Shown: piece by piece, positions 1 through 8,332 of the stretch
How the letters are laid out: each line of letters begins with the position of its first letter
Numbering within the stretch: the first letter of the stretch is position 1
NCBI RefSeq assembly: GCF_001544795.2
Contig: NZ_FCOI02000042.1
Span: 1 to 55,088 of the forward strand
Length of the DNA: 55,088 bases
Source: Caballeronia temeraria
GTDB lineage: Bacteria; Pseudomonadota; Gammaproteobacteria; Burkholderiales; Burkholderiaceae
Reading direction: 5' to 3'
Notes under the pieces: generated by a model
Database searches by the model: none
What the model was told of the DNA's origin: nothing
What the model saw: the letters and a program-made list of their open reading frames with translations, nothing else
Translations under genes and position numbers: made by a program

Positions 1-93
1 TTTGGCACCATCAACGCGGCCAATCTGCGCCGCGCCCATGCCTTGCTCGAGAGCGGCAAGGCGCGCGGCAAGATCGTACTGTCCCGCTTTTGA
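1..93 (+). CDS. MDR-family zinc-type dehydrogenase/quinone reductase, C-terminal end only
   Basis: The window opens inside a reading frame that ends with TGA at 91-93. The last residues (SGKARGKIVLSRF) are the usual end of NADP-dependent quinone reductases and alcohol dehydrogenases of the medium-chain family, in which a final beta strand follows a helix rich in Ala and Glu. No catalytic part is visible. The next gene, starting 41 bases later in the same direction, belongs to the same superfamily, so the two may be a tandem pair. The family call rests on about 30 residues and is tentative. Confidence 0.55.
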   Translation, partial: FGTINAANLRRAHALLESGKARGKIVLSRF

Positions 94-134
94 GATTTTG
101 AGGAACGCGCCGTGAAAACCAAAACTGCCGTCAT

Positions 135-1121
135 ATGAATGACACAATGAAAACTCTGCTTCTCCAACGCGCCGGGCCGGACTACACCCTGGCGCGGGCG
201 AATGTTCCCACCCCCGCGCCAGCCGTGGGCGAAGTCCGACTGCGAGTGAGGGCCTCGAGCATCAACCCGGTGGACTTCAAATTCGCGCGCAGTGGCGCCG
301 GCCTGACCATGCCCCACATCCTGGGCATCGATGCCGCTGGCGAGATCGATGCGGTAGGCCCGGATGTGACCGGATGGCAGCCAGGCCAGCGCGTGATGGC
401 ACTGACCAATCTGTATCGCTGGGGCGCCTATGCGGAGTACGTCATCGTCGACGCGAACGTATTGAGCCTTCTGCCGGACGAACTGTCGTTCGAGCGGGCT
501 GCGACGCTCCCTTGCGCCGGGCTGACGGCCTGGCAGGCGGTGCACCTGAAACTCAAACTGCAACAGCCGGGCCGAACGGTCCTTATTACCGGGGCCGGCG
601 GCGGCGTAGGCGGGTTTGCGGTGCAGATGTGCCGCCAGACCGGCGCGCGCGTCCTTGCTACCGCATCACGTTCGGTGGACCGGGTCCGCTTCCTGGGCGC
701 CGATGAGGTCATCGACTACCGCCAGGGTGACGTACTTGCCGAGGCCATGCGCTTGACCCAGGGCCGCGGGGTCGATGCGGTAATCGATCTGGTATCGGCT
801 GACTCGGCCACGGCCCTGCTGCCTTTGCTCCGCCACAACGGTGAGATGGTGTGCGTGGTCGGTCGTCCACAGGACAAGGACCTCCCGCCGTGGGAAAAAG
901 CCATTTCGCTGCATGACGTGGCACTTGGCTTTGCCTACCAGCACGGAGACGCCGACAACCTGCGCGACATCGCGCGCGCAGGCGAAAGCTTGGCCCAATC
1001 GGTTGCGGAAGGACGCATCGATCCGCAGATTACCCGCATAATTTCGCTCGACGAGGTGCCGTCGGCATTGCGTGAGGCTCAAGCCGGACACACACAAGGC
1101 AAGGTGGTGATCAGGCTTTGA
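135..1121 (+). CDS. NAD(P)H:quinone reductase-like MDR oxidoreductase
   Basis: A 328-residue medium-chain reductase of the quinone oxidoreductase type. The amino-terminal half is the GroES-like domain, and the cofactor domain begins near residue 150 with the glycine-rich turn GAGGGVGGFAVQ. The cysteine cluster that binds structural zinc in true alcohol dehydrogenases is absent, so this should be a zinc-free reductase that passes hydride from NAD(P)H to quinones or enals. The length is normal. The ATG at 135 is used, but the ATG at 147 (MKTLLLQRAG) fits family starts equally well. It lies just before a quinol-monooxygenase-like gene in the same orientation, so a role in quinone or aromatic stress is plausible. 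The exact substrate is unknown. Confidence 0.8.
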   Translation: MNDTMKTLLLQRAGPDYTLARANVPTPAPAVGEVRLRVRASSINPVDFKFARSGAGLTMPHILGIDAAGEIDAVGPDVTGWQPGQRVMALTNLYRWGAYAEYVIVDANVLSLLPDELSFERAATLPCAGLTAWQAVHLKLKLQQPGRTVLITGAGGGVGGFAVQMCRQTGARVLATASRSVDRVRFLGADEVIDYRQGDVLAEAMRLTQGRGVDAVIDLVSADSATALLPLLRHNGEMVCVVGRPQDKDLPPWEKAISLHDVALGFAYQHGDADNLRDIARAGESLAQSVAEGRIDPQITRIISLDEVPSALREAQAGHTQGKVVIRL

Positions 1122-1173
1122 GCTGCCACCAGACTTATCTCACAGTTCAACCGTAAGATAGAAAGGAACCGTT

Positions 1174-1479
1174 ATGACCATTGAAGTCATTGCCACGCTA
1201 CAGGCCCGCCCAGAAAGGGAATCCGACGTCGAGGCAGCGCTACGCGTGCTGCTCACGCATAGCCGAAAGGAACCGGGCATCCGGCGCTACGACCTCTACC
1301 GCGATAGCACACGACCCACCACGTTCCACCTGATCGAGGCTTATGCAGACGAAGCCGCGCTGGAAGCGCACCGTGAGAGCGCTCATTATCTCAGGTATCG
1401 AGAGCAGGCCGGCGACTGGTTGATGGCTGCGCCAATGGTTGCCGTCCTCGACCCCGTTGCAGTTGCACGGGGTGAGTAA
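1174..1479 (+). CDS. Antibiotic biosynthesis monooxygenase (ABM/YgiN-like) family protein
   Basis: A 101-residue protein with the ABM ferredoxin-like fold pattern: a first strand (TIEVIATLQARPE), the helix DVEAALRVLLTHSRKEPG, the strand IRRYDLYRDS and the typical FHLIEAYADEAALEAHRES followed by a short HY-containing segment. Family members are small dimeric enzymes acting on quinols or aromatic polyketides without a bound cofactor. A GAAAGGAACC Shine-Dalgarno stretch lies just before the ATG. It follows the quinone reductase by 52 bases, so the two are probably cotranscribed. The YgiN-type quinol role is inference. Confidence 0.8.
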   Translation: MTIEVIATLQARPERESDVEAALRVLLTHSRKEPGIRRYDLYRDSTRPTTFHLIEAYADEAALEAHRESAHYLRYREQAGDWLMAAPMVAVLDPVAVARGE

Positions 1480-1999
1480 TTCCCATGGACAACGGGACGA
1501 TTAATCCGCGCGAAACCACGACGCCCCCAAAGCGGCAAGCACGCCGCATTCGGGTGCTTCGCCGCCAATGCCCGCGGTTGGCGCTCTTCTGCTGTGCGCC
1601 TTCGTCGGCGGCACTGGCTGGCAGCCGTTCAGCGCGCTGCAGGTGCGCGGCCGGCATCCGCAATCCATAGTTCGATCTGGTTCACCGGACCCGCGTGCAA
1701 AGGGCGGAAGTGGAACTGAAACCGATTGTTTGCACCACCGTCGACGCGGTAGTGGGCCGGTCCATCTTTAAAACGGCCATTGATCACGCTGCACTGAATG
1801 ACCTTTGAAATGAATAAAGCTTTCACTTGAATTGCCCTTTCCACGCCAATTGTCGCGTGCCTATCATCCAATCTTTCATCTTTTATCTCGTCCGATCGCG
1901 CATGCTGGAAGGACTACTTGGACCATCCGGCCACGGTATCGATATCCATTGCGTTTCCCGGATCCATCATCCCGAGTACAACTGGCAGGAGCATTACCG
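1480..1999. other. Intergenic stretch without a confident gene
   Basis: About 520 bases between the ABM gene and the PRISE-like reductase. Short frames exist on both strands. The only one with a protein-like look is on the minus strand at 1629-1871, whose middle reads like a beta-rich segment, but it has no clear ribosome binding site and matches no family I recognise. No clear terminator or promoter was found. It may hold a decayed gene. Confidence 0.4.
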
Positions 2000-3043
2000 A
2001 TGACTAGCAAACATGTACTTATCGCGGGCGGTGGCGGAGTCGTGGGCCGCGCCGCAATCGACGCATTCGGTGGCGCCGGCTGGGAAATCACGACCCTTAA
2101 CCGCGATGCGACAGCACCGGGCGATCACCGGCATCTGTCTGCGGATCTGCTTGTTCCAGAGAGCCTCGCGGCCCGCATCGATGTGTTCAAGACCGTCACG
2201 CATCTTTTCTATGCGGCCCTCAAGCCCAACGCCGATCCCGGCATCGAGGCAGACGAGAACGCTGTGATGCTGGAAAACGTCGTCGCTGCTCTGCGTAAGG
2301 CCGACGCGCCACTTGAGCGGATCATCTTCGTCCAGGGCGGTAAGGTCTATGGCGCACACCTCGGCGTCTACAAGACGCCGGCGCGCGAAGACGACAGCAG
2401 GCATTTCCCGCCCAACCTTTATTTCCGGCATGAGGACTACGCCCGCTCACTGGAACGCGAGGGATTGAAGTGGACTGCACTGCGCCCAGACATCGTCATC
2501 GGCCATTCGCTCCGCTCTGCGATGAACCTCGGGAACTTGATCGGCGTCTACGGCGCGTTGTGCCGGGAGACCGGAACGGCGATGCAGTTCCCCGGCCCCG
2601 ACGTGGCCTATCGCGGGACGCTGATCAATGTGACGGGCGGCAGGGTGCTTGGCGATGCTGCCTTGTGGGCTGCACAGCAAGGTGCTGACGGCGCCTTTAA
2701 CATCACTAACGGCGACGTGTTCCGATGGTCGCATGTCTGGCCGAAGCTGGCCGACTGGTTTGGCCTGGAAGTCGGTGAGCCGCAACCGATCTCGCTCGCA
2801 CAGCGTCTAGCGGCGCTACGGCCGGCGTGGACGAATCTCGCCGGCGCGCACGGCCTGGCGGAGGCCAACCTCGACGGCATCGCGCTAGGTGCCTTCGGCG
2901 ACTTCATCTTCCACGTGCAAACCGACGCGATTTTCGATGTCACCAAGGCGCGCCGGGCTGGCTTCAATGGAATGAACCAACGCTCTGACGAGGTGCTGCT
3001 GGCGCATCTGGAAGCCATGCGTGCGCGCAGGCTGATACCATAA
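2000..3043 (+). CDS. PRISE-like NAD(P)-dependent SDR reductase/epimerase
   Basis: An extended short-chain reductase of about 347 residues. The dinucleotide motif is at the start (HVLIAGGGGVVGRAA). The segments QGGKVYGAH and YFRHEDYARSLEREGLKW correspond to the lysine and tyrosine motifs of the PRISE family (progesterone 5-beta-reductase/iridoid synthase), which reduces activated enones with NADPH. Where plant members read FYY before xxED, this one reads LYF, so the catalytic tyrosine may be replaced by Phe; an alignment is needed to be sure. The open frame extends upstream to 1832, but the ATG at 2000 has an AGGAG element about ten bases before it and begins exactly at the Rossmann strand, so I take that start. 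Confidence 0.75.
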   Translation: MTSKHVLIAGGGGVVGRAAIDAFGGAGWEITTLNRDATAPGDHRHLSADLLVPESLAARIDVFKTVTHLFYAALKPNADPGIEADENAVMLENVVAALRKADAPLERIIFVQGGKVYGAHLGVYKTPAREDDSRHFPPNLYFRHEDYARSLEREGLKWTALRPDIVIGHSLRSAMNLGNLIGVYGALCRETGTAMQFPGPDVAYRGTLINVTGGRVLGDAALWAAQQGADGAFNITNGDVFRWSHVWPKLADWFGLEVGEPQPISLAQRLAALRPAWTNLAGAHGLAEANLDGIALGAFGDFIFHVQTDAIFDVTKARRAGFNGMNQRSDEVLLAHLEAMRARRLIP

Positions 3044-3083
3044 AGACGATTGTCTTGAGGCGCCCAAAGAAACCCTCGCAGGC

Positions 3084-3109
3084 TGAACCGCCCCGGAAAT
3101 GTAGGAGAC
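3084..3109 (+). repeat. Left terminal inverted repeat of the IS3 element
   Basis: A 26-base end starting with TG, matching the reverse complement of 4180-4205 at all but about four positions. It lies about 30 bases before orfA. Confidence 0.85.
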
Positions 3110-3142
3110 TTTGGATCTTGGCTGTAATTGGAGATTTGAGGT

Positions 3143-3490
3143 ATGGAAAGCGAAGGCAAGGTAAGGAAGCCTACCGGGACGCGATATTCGGATGAGGTGC
3201 GGGAGCGGGCGGTTCGGATGGTGTTTGAGCACCAACACGAGTACCAAACGCAGGGGGCGGCGATCCGCTCGATCGCCTCGAAGATGGGGATGTCGCGCGA
3301 GACGCTTCGCAACTGGATCATTCAGGCCGAGCGCGACCGTGGCCAACGAGCTGGCGCGACAACTTCGGATCTAGCGCGTCTGAAGGAACTGGAGCGCGAG
3401 AATCGTGAACTGCGCACGGCCAACGAGATCCTGCGTAAGGCCTCCGCATATTTCGCGCAGGCGGAGCTCGATCGCCGATCGAAGCCATGA
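3143..3490 (+). CDS. IS3-family transposase OrfA
   Basis: A 115-residue protein with a helix-turn-helix (YSDEVRERAVRMVFEH, then GMSRETLRNWI) and a leucine zipper-like carboxy end (LKELERENRELRTANEILRKA), both hallmarks of IS3 OrfA proteins, which bind the element ends. It looks intact. Its stop overlaps the start of orfB by ATGA, and orfB lies in the -1 frame, as expected for programmed frameshifting to an OrfAB transposase. Since orfB is broken, OrfA can no longer move this copy and might only act as a repressor for relatives. Confidence 0.9.
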   Translation: MESEGKVRKPTGTRYSDEVRERAVRMVFEHQHEYQTQGAAIRSIASKMGMSRETLRNWIIQAERDRGQRAGATTSDLARLKELERENRELRTANEILRKASAYFAQAELDRRSKP

Positions 3491-4165
3491 TCGCGTTCAT
3501 TGACGAGCATCGCGACGTCTACGGTATCGAGCCGATCTGCCGCCTGCTGCCGATCGCGCCGTCGACGTATCACCGGCATGCCGGGCGGCGCAGCGATCCG
3601 GAGCAATGGCCAGCGCGAGCGCGTCGCGACGCGGAACTGAAGGCCCTCATCCGGGCGGTCTGGGACGAGAACTTTGGCGTGTATGGTGTGCGCAAGGTCT
3701 GGCGCCAGTTGCTGCGAGATGGCGTGAAGGTCGCGCGCTGCACGGTTGCGCGCCTGATGAAGGTGATGGGCCTCGAAGGTGTGCGGCGTGGGCGCCGGGT
3801 CAAGACGCCAGGCGTTGCACGATCGCCAGCCACCGCCCGGACTCATCCATCACAGCGATCACGGGTCGCAATACCTTAGCATTCGGTACACCGAACGTTT
3901 GGTGGACGTGGGCGTTGAACCATCAGTCGGAACTGTCGGCGACTCCTACGACAATGCTCTGGCCGAAACGATCAACGGCTTGTATAAGGCCGAAGTCGTG
4001 CATCGGCGTTCATGGCGTACGCTCCAAGACGTCGAGCTCGCCACGCTCGAATGGGTTCACTGGTATAACCACCATCGGTTGCTCGGCCCGCTCAGGTACG
4101 TATCGCCTGCGCAAGCAGAGGAAGTCTACAATCGGAATCTGGTGCGCTCTGCTCGCGCGGCGTAG
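3487..4165 (+). pseudogene. IS3-family transposase OrfB, internal deletion and frame change
   Basis: The first 107 codons or so read well as the OrfB amino-terminal region (YGIEPICRLLPIAPSTYH, then NFGVYGVRKVWRQLLRDG). Near 3805 the homology jumps into another frame, which continues with GLIHHSDHGSQY, then DSYDNALAETINGLYKAEVV and the usual WYNHHRLLGPLRYVSPAQAE end. About 60-65 codons around the first catalytic Asp (normally in a W-x-D-x-T-Y-like segment) are missing, and the deletion is not a multiple of three. The second Asp and the Glu of the DDE triad remain. No active transposase can come from this copy. Confidence 0.9.
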
Positions 4166-4179
4166 CGCCAAACTCGGCG

Positions 4180-4205
4180 GTCTCCGACAAAGCCGGGGCG
4201 GTTCA
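4180..4205 (-). repeat. Right terminal inverted repeat of the IS3 element
   Basis: Reverse-complement partner of 3084-3109, ending in CA as IS3 ends do. It lies just after the orfB stop codon. Confidence 0.85.
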
Positions 4206-4316
4206 GACCTCAATACCGACTACTTTAGCCGGCTCGACACCGGCAAAACCGTCCAACGCCTGCTCAAGCGGCTTGCCGATCTTGGCTACCACGCGCAGCC
4301 GGCTGCTTCACCATGA
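4206..4316 (+). pseudogene. C-terminal scrap of an unrecognised gene cut by the IS3 element
   Basis: Directly after the right end an open frame runs to TGA at 4314-4316 with an ordered amphipathic tail (YFSRLDTGKTVQRLLKRLA, then DLGYHAQ). It has no start or ribosome binding site and is probably the end of a gene into which the element, or a rearrangement using it, was placed. The tail is reminiscent of the carboxy ends of some transposases, but I cannot name a family. Confidence 0.4.
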
Positions 4317-4383
4317 GCTGAGCGCTTCTTACCAGCCCCTATGAACTCCTTTTGAAACCGTCTCAAAATGGAATCGACTTCGC

Positions 4384-5544
4384 ATGCAAGCTTATCTCGC
4401 AGTCGCGCTAGTGTTCATGATCAACATGGCAGGCACGACGCTGCCTACGGCGATCTACCATGATTACCAGAGGGCCTTCGGCTTTAGTTCGGCGACCATC
4501 ACGGTGATCTTCGCGTCTTACGCGGTCGGTGTGATCGGCGCGCTGCTGACGATGGGAAACTGGTCTGATCAGCTCGGTCGCAAGCGAATGCTGATAACCG
4601 GTCTCGCGGCGTCTGCCGTCTCCGCCTTGACGTTTCTTTTTGCCGACTGCCTCGCCATGCTTCTGCTCGGACGCCTCATCTCAGGCGTTTCGGCGGGCAT
4701 CTTTACGGGCACGGCGACTGTCGCTGTCATTGAATCGAGTCCGCCCGAATCGCGTGCGAAAGCGATGCTTGCCGCGACGTCATCGAACATGTTGCGACTG
4801 GGCTTCGGACCCGTGCTGAGCGGCGCGCTCGTCGAATTCGCGCCTTGGCCGATGCGTCTTTCCTACATTGCGCACATCGCCTTGCTGTCGCTCGCCGTGC
4901 TGTTGCTGCGCGGCTCACCGGAGACTGTGCGCGTTTCCGAGCATCCAAAGCTACGGATTCAGCGGCTCGCGCTTCCGCGTGGGGTGCGTGCCGCGTTCGT
5001 GCCCGTGGCCTTGTCGGGATTTGCGGGATTCGTCGTCATCGGCTTCTTCACCGCCGTGTCGCCGCAAGTGATGTGCGATGTGCTCGGCTACTGCAGCGGC
5101 TTGCTGATCGGGCTCGCGGTGTTTCTGATTTTTATCTGCTCGGCGATCGGGCAGGCGTTCGAGAGGCGCATCGCGCAACAATGGCGTCAACGTGTTGGTT
5201 GCGTTGCGCTCGTCGTCGGCTTGATGTGTCTAATCGTGTGTGCGAGTCAGCGCTCGACCATTGCGTTCTTGATCGGGACAATCCTTTGCGGAGTCGGGCA
5301 GGGTATTAGCTTCCGGGCGTCGTTGGGTGAGCTGTCGAATCGCAGCCCGGCCGAGCGCAAGGCCGAAGTGACATCCGCCTTTTTCGTGGTGCTCTACGTG
5401 GCGATATCCCTGCCGGTGATCGGGATCGGTATCGCGGTGCAAAGCCTCGGCATTTCGCGTGCGACGATAGCGTTCGCCGTGGTCACGATCGTCATCGTGC
5501 TGATATCGCTCGTGCTGCTGCGACGCGTCGAGAAGCCGCAGTGA
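4384..5544 (+). CDS. MFS transporter (DHA1-like drug/metabolite exporter)
   Basis: A 386-residue protein of about twelve hydrophobic segments. Motif A of the major facilitator superfamily is between helices 2 and 3 (GNWSDQLGRKRM), and SNMLRLGFGPVLSGALVE fits the motif C region of proton antiporters. It should sit in the inner membrane and export a small molecule using the proton gradient; the substrate cannot be read from sequence. The ATG at 4384 begins directly with the first helix, which leaves a very short cytoplasmic amino end. It stands alone between insertion sequence debris on both sides, which hints that it arrived with, or was stranded by, those elements. Confidence 0.8.
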   Translation: MQAYLAVALVFMINMAGTTLPTAIYHDYQRAFGFSSATITVIFASYAVGVIGALLTMGNWSDQLGRKRMLITGLAASAVSALTFLFADCLAMLLLGRLISGVSAGIFTGTATVAVIESSPPESRAKAMLAATSSNMLRLGFGPVLSGALVEFAPWPMRLSYIAHIALLSLAVLLLRGSPETVRVSEHPKLRIQRLALPRGVRAAFVPVALSGFAGFVVIGFFTAVSPQVMCDVLGYCSGLLIGLAVFLIFICSAIGQAFERRIAQQWRQRVGCVALVVGLMCLIVCASQRSTIAFLIGTILCGVGQGISFRASLGELSNRSPAERKAEVTSAFFVVLYVAISLPVIGIGIAVQSLGISRATIAFAVVTIVIVLISLVLLRRVEKPQ

Positions 5545-5550
5545 CGCGGA

Positions 5551-5760
5551 TCATTGGGCACACTTGAAAACACTCAGAGACGAGAAATCGCCTAATACGA
5601 CAGGGGCCGAGACGCGCTCGAGCCGAGTGCCCACCAACGCTTGCGCTGTCTTGCGATGGACCGTCAATGCCTTGAGTTGTTCCCGCTCCGACTCGCTCAC
5701 CAAGAGTTCCGCCTTGGGTCTTCCGCTTATCGCCACCTCTCTGGAGTACGAGCCGTCCAT
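5551..5760 (-). pseudogene. IS630-family transposase, N-terminal fragment
   Basis: On the minus strand the frame reads ISGRPKAELLVSESEREQ followed by LKALTVHRKTAQAL, which matches the opening of IS630 transposases (GRPK.PL.LS..ER..L, then RR.TAQALA.RARI). After about 45 residues the similarity ends and a stop comes at 5551. The DDE domain is absent, so it is only a remnant. It overlaps no other recognisable gene. Confidence 0.7.
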
Positions 5761-5786
5761 CACGCCGTAAAACTGGCAGCGAATAA

Positions 5787-6008
5787 GCAAATGAATTTGT
5801 AGCTCGCGACACGCTGGGAAACGGCTTCCTGGCGCATGCCATTGGGGCGTTCAACGCGGAAGCGCGTGGTGGACAGATTCCGATTCCGCTAATGAGCTCG
5901 CGAGAAGTGTGCGAAATGGTCCTCGCTGGACAAGCGGATTTCGGACTTGTCGCAGAAGTCCGGTGCTCGACAATTCGTCACATGTCGGTTTGCGTGGCCC
6001 GTTTCTGA
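5787..6008 (+). pseudogene. LysR-type regulator fragment (effector-binding domain)
   Basis: This frame reads GNGFLAHAIGAFNAEARGG, then MSSREVCEMVLAGQADFGLVAEV, a typical stretch of the LysR effector-binding domain in which a ligand-pocket strand is followed by a helix and the GQADFGL segment. There is no helix-turn-helix in front (a stop is at 5784-5786) and the frame closes at 6008, so both ends of the gene are lost. It was probably the regulator of a vanished neighbour. Confidence 0.7.
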
Positions 6009-6060
6009 CAGACGGAAGATTTGCCTTCCATTGCGTCGGCAACGGTTGAAAGCGCGGTGG

Positions 6061-7371
6061 TCATTGTGCCGTCACCCGCCACACGGTGTTGCCGACATCG
6101 TCCGCGATAAGCAGCGCGCCCTGCTGGTCCTGTGCCAGTCCGACCGGCGCGCCGTACAACACTTTCTCGTCGTCGGCGTGGAAGCCCGTGACGACGACCT
6201 TGGGCACGCCAACGGGTTTACCGTGCTGGAACGCAATGAACACGACCTCGTAGCCGCTGAGTGGCGAGCGGTCCCAACTGCCATGCTCGCTGACGAATGC
6301 GCCCCCGTGGTAGGCCGACGGCAGCGCGTTGTTTGCGGAGAACAGCAGCCCCAGCGCGGCGACATGCGAGCCCAGAGCATAATCCGGTTTGAGCGCCTTC
6401 GCGACCAGGTCCGGTCGCTGCGGCACGACGCGGCGGTCCACGTTCTGGCCGTAGTAGCTGTAAGGCCATCCGTAGAATCCGCCTTCCTGCACGGAGGTCA
6501 TGTAGTCCGGCACCAGGTCTGCGCCGATCTCGTCGCGTTCGTTGACGATGGCCCAGAGCTTGCCACTCTCCGGTTCCCACTGCAGCCCTGTGGGGTTGCG
6601 CAGACCAGCAGCGTAGATGCGGCTGGCACCGGTGGCTGCGTCCACCTCGAGCACATTCGCGCGCCGGTATTCGACTTCCTGCCCATTCTCGGTGATGTTG
6701 CTGTTGGAGCCCACGCCGACGTACAGCTTCTTGCCATCCGGGCTCGCCAGCAGGGCCTTGGTCCAGTGGTGGTTGATGGTGCGCGGCAGATCCGCCAACT
6801 CCACGCCCGGCGCCGTGATCTCCGTTACTCCCGCGTGGTAGGGGAATTTGACGATGGCATCAGTGTTGGCAACGTACAATGTGTCGCCGATCAGTTGCAC
6901 TCCGAAAGGCGAGTGAAGGTGGTCGATGAAGACGTGCTGTTCCCATCGGCCGCCACCGGATTTCCGGCGAAGCAGGGTGATGCGGTTGCCGCCCTTGCCG
7001 CCTTTGCCTGAGCGATCCTTGACCTTGCCGGCGATCAGCTGCTTGGGGGTAGTGACAGGTTCCGTTCCCGGGCCATTGGCTTCGACCACGAGTACGTCGC
7101 CGTTGGGCAGCACGAGCAACTGCCGCGGATGCAGCAGACCGCCCGCGATCCTCTCGATCTTCAGCCCGGAGGCTACCTTGGGGCTTTGCCCCGCTCTCCA
7201 ACCGACACCGGCGGGCACCTGCATGGGAGGTACCAGGAAATTGTGCGGAGCAGGCATCGGCGGGTTGTCGCCAGACTGCTGCGCGGCATCGAGCTTGGCG
7301 TTTCCGCTGCAGCCGGCCAGTACTGCGCCAAGGATCAGCACCAACGCGCAATCATAGGTGATGTTATTCAT
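6061..7371 (-). CDS. Sorbosone dehydrogenase-family (PQQ-type sugar dehydrogenase fold) lipoprotein
   Basis: A 436-residue beta-propeller protein. It begins with a lipoprotein signal ending in the lipobox LAGC, so after processing Cys21 would be lipid-anchored, facing the periplasm. Family landmarks are HPRQLLVLPNGDVLVVEANG, HSPFGVQLIGDTLYVANT, AAGLRNPTGLQWEPESGKLW, GGFYGWPYSYYG and the late HGSWDRSPLSGYEVVFI. Relatives oxidise sugars or aldoses and pass electrons to the respiratory chain through PQQ, but many members have no proven substrate. It overlaps by ATGA with the upstream DUF2231 membrane protein, and this pair often occurs together. Confidence 0.85.
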   Translation of the reverse strand: MNNITYDCALVLILGAVLAGCSGNAKLDAAQQSGDNPPMPAPHNFLVPPMQVPAGVGWRAGQSPKVASGLKIERIAGGLLHPRQLLVLPNGDVLVVEANGPGTEPVTTPKQLIAGKVKDRSGKGGKGGNRITLLRRKSGGGRWEQHVFIDHLHSPFGVQLIGDTLYVANTDAIVKFPYHAGVTEITAPGVELADLPRTINHHWTKALLASPDGKKLYVGVGSNSNITENGQEVEYRRANVLEVDAATGASRIYAAGLRNPTGLQWEPESGKLWAIVNERDEIGADLVPDYMTSVQEGGFYGWPYSYYGQNVDRRVVPQRPDLVAKALKPDYALGSHVAALGLLFSANNALPSAYHGGAFVSEHGSWDRSPLSGYEVVFIAFQHGKPVGVPKVVVTGFHADDEKVLYGAPVGLAQDQQGALLIADDVGNTVWRVTAQ

Positions 7372-7805
7372 GCCGTACCTCCCTCGGCGGACGGCTGAAC
7401 CGCCACGACCATGCGGCCGATGGCCATGAGGGTGACCGTGGCGGCCGAGAGCCAGACGCCGGCGGGCATCATCGCGTAGGCGTCGCGACTATGAACGAAC
7501 GCGTTGAAGATCGCCGCGACGATCGCGAACAGGTTCAGCCAGAAGTCGAACCGGTCAGCGCGCAGAGCGCGGCGTCGGGACGTGATCCAGACCTGCGTGA
7601 GGTTTACCAGGCGCGGGACGACGGCGAACAGCAGGCCGAAGACGATGAGCCACGCCGCGCTCTTGCCCCACTGCATCGTGGCCGTGCGGAAATATAGAAT
7701 GTCGAAGACGAAAGCGGCGACGAAGAAGCCGAACGGGATCGGATTGAGGACGCCGTAGACGGCGTTGGTAACGACGAAGCAATATGGGGGGGCAGGGGTG
7801 CTCAT
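7368..7805 (-). CDS. DUF2231-like inner-membrane protein
   Basis: A 145-residue protein with four hydrophobic segments. The first (NPIPFGFFVAAFVFDILYFRT) matches the HP..VHFPIAL-like helix of DUF2231, and FNAFVHSRDAY fits the region before the last helix. The frame is open 22 codons further upstream, but the ATG at 7805 has a GAGAG ribosome site and starts the conserved part. The stop overlaps the start of the sorbosone-dehydrogenase-like lipoprotein, so the pair is translated from one message. DUF2231 proteins may hold haem or serve as electron partners to periplasmic dehydrogenases; that role here is inference. Confidence 0.75.
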   Translation of the reverse strand: MSTPAPPYCFVVTNAVYGVLNPIPFGFFVAAFVFDILYFRTATMQWGKSAAWLIVFGLLFAVVPRLVNLTQVWITSRRRALRADRFDFWLNLFAIVAAIFNAFVHSRDAYAMMPAGVWLSAATVTLMAIGRMVVAVQPSAEGGTA

Positions 7806-8332
7806 GGGTGCTCTCTCGATTAATGGAGTCGCCACTGCCCTTGAAAACAGTGGAAGCGGACCAGTGTCCACTTTCTCGCTTTAGTTGCAGCACACGCAGA
7901 CCCGCTCAATACGCTGGCTACGTGGGTGCAATTCCGAACTACGATGCGCCCTGGACCGCTTGCAGCCGGTTCACGATGCCGTCGAAGAACTGCACGTGGC
8001 GGATCAGGATACGGACAGCCCGGTGAAACGAAACTCTGTCAGGGCCGGCGGCAGTCTGCGTTGACCATCCACGCAAGGACGCCAAAGCCGGACAGCCGGC
8101 CAGCTCCCACAGGAATTGCTTTGGCTTGGGAAAGTCATGTTTAGCTCGTTCTCCATTGCTATGCGATTAGACGGGCGATGCCATGTACCAGGTCGTTCAC
8201 AGAATTGCTGCCCGCTTATTTAGGCGGTCTCTCTTTATCTGCTGACGAGCCAAGCACTTTCGGCGGACCGTATCGCTGTCCTTTTATAACCATCCAACGC
8301 GACGTCGGCGTGAAGGGGAGTCCGCCTCCCGC
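7806..8332. other. Intergenic stretch upstream of the DUF2231 gene and downstream of the porin
   Basis: About 527 bases with no gene I can support. The promoter of the minus-strand DUF2231 operon should lie near 7830-7950. Short frames on both strands have no ribosome site or family resemblance, and no terminator with a T run was seen after the porin. Confidence 0.4.

Larger units (their letters stand above)
3084..4205 (+). mobile_element. Degraded IS3-family element with both terminal inverted repeats
   Basis: The 26-base ends 3084-3109 and 4180-4205 are inverted copies that begin TGAACCGCCCCGG and share the GGAGAC that follows; only a few positions differ. Between them lie orfA and a damaged orfB in the order and -1 frame relation usual for IS3. 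The element measures 1122 bases, shorter than complete IS3 elements of this sort because part of orfB is missing. The bases next to the two ends (GGC and GAC) do not give an exact 3-bp target duplication. Confidence 0.85.

Noticed and set aside
1629..1871. A minus-strand frame of 80 codons with a beta-rich, protein-like middle
   Set aside because: No ribosome site, no family recognised, and no neighbour on the same strand; possibly a decayed gene, but I cannot support it.
5947..7011. A plus-strand open frame of 354 codons opposite the sorbosone-dehydrogenase-like gene
   Set aside because: The minus strand has a lipobox and propeller motifs; the plus frame has no ribosome site or domain.
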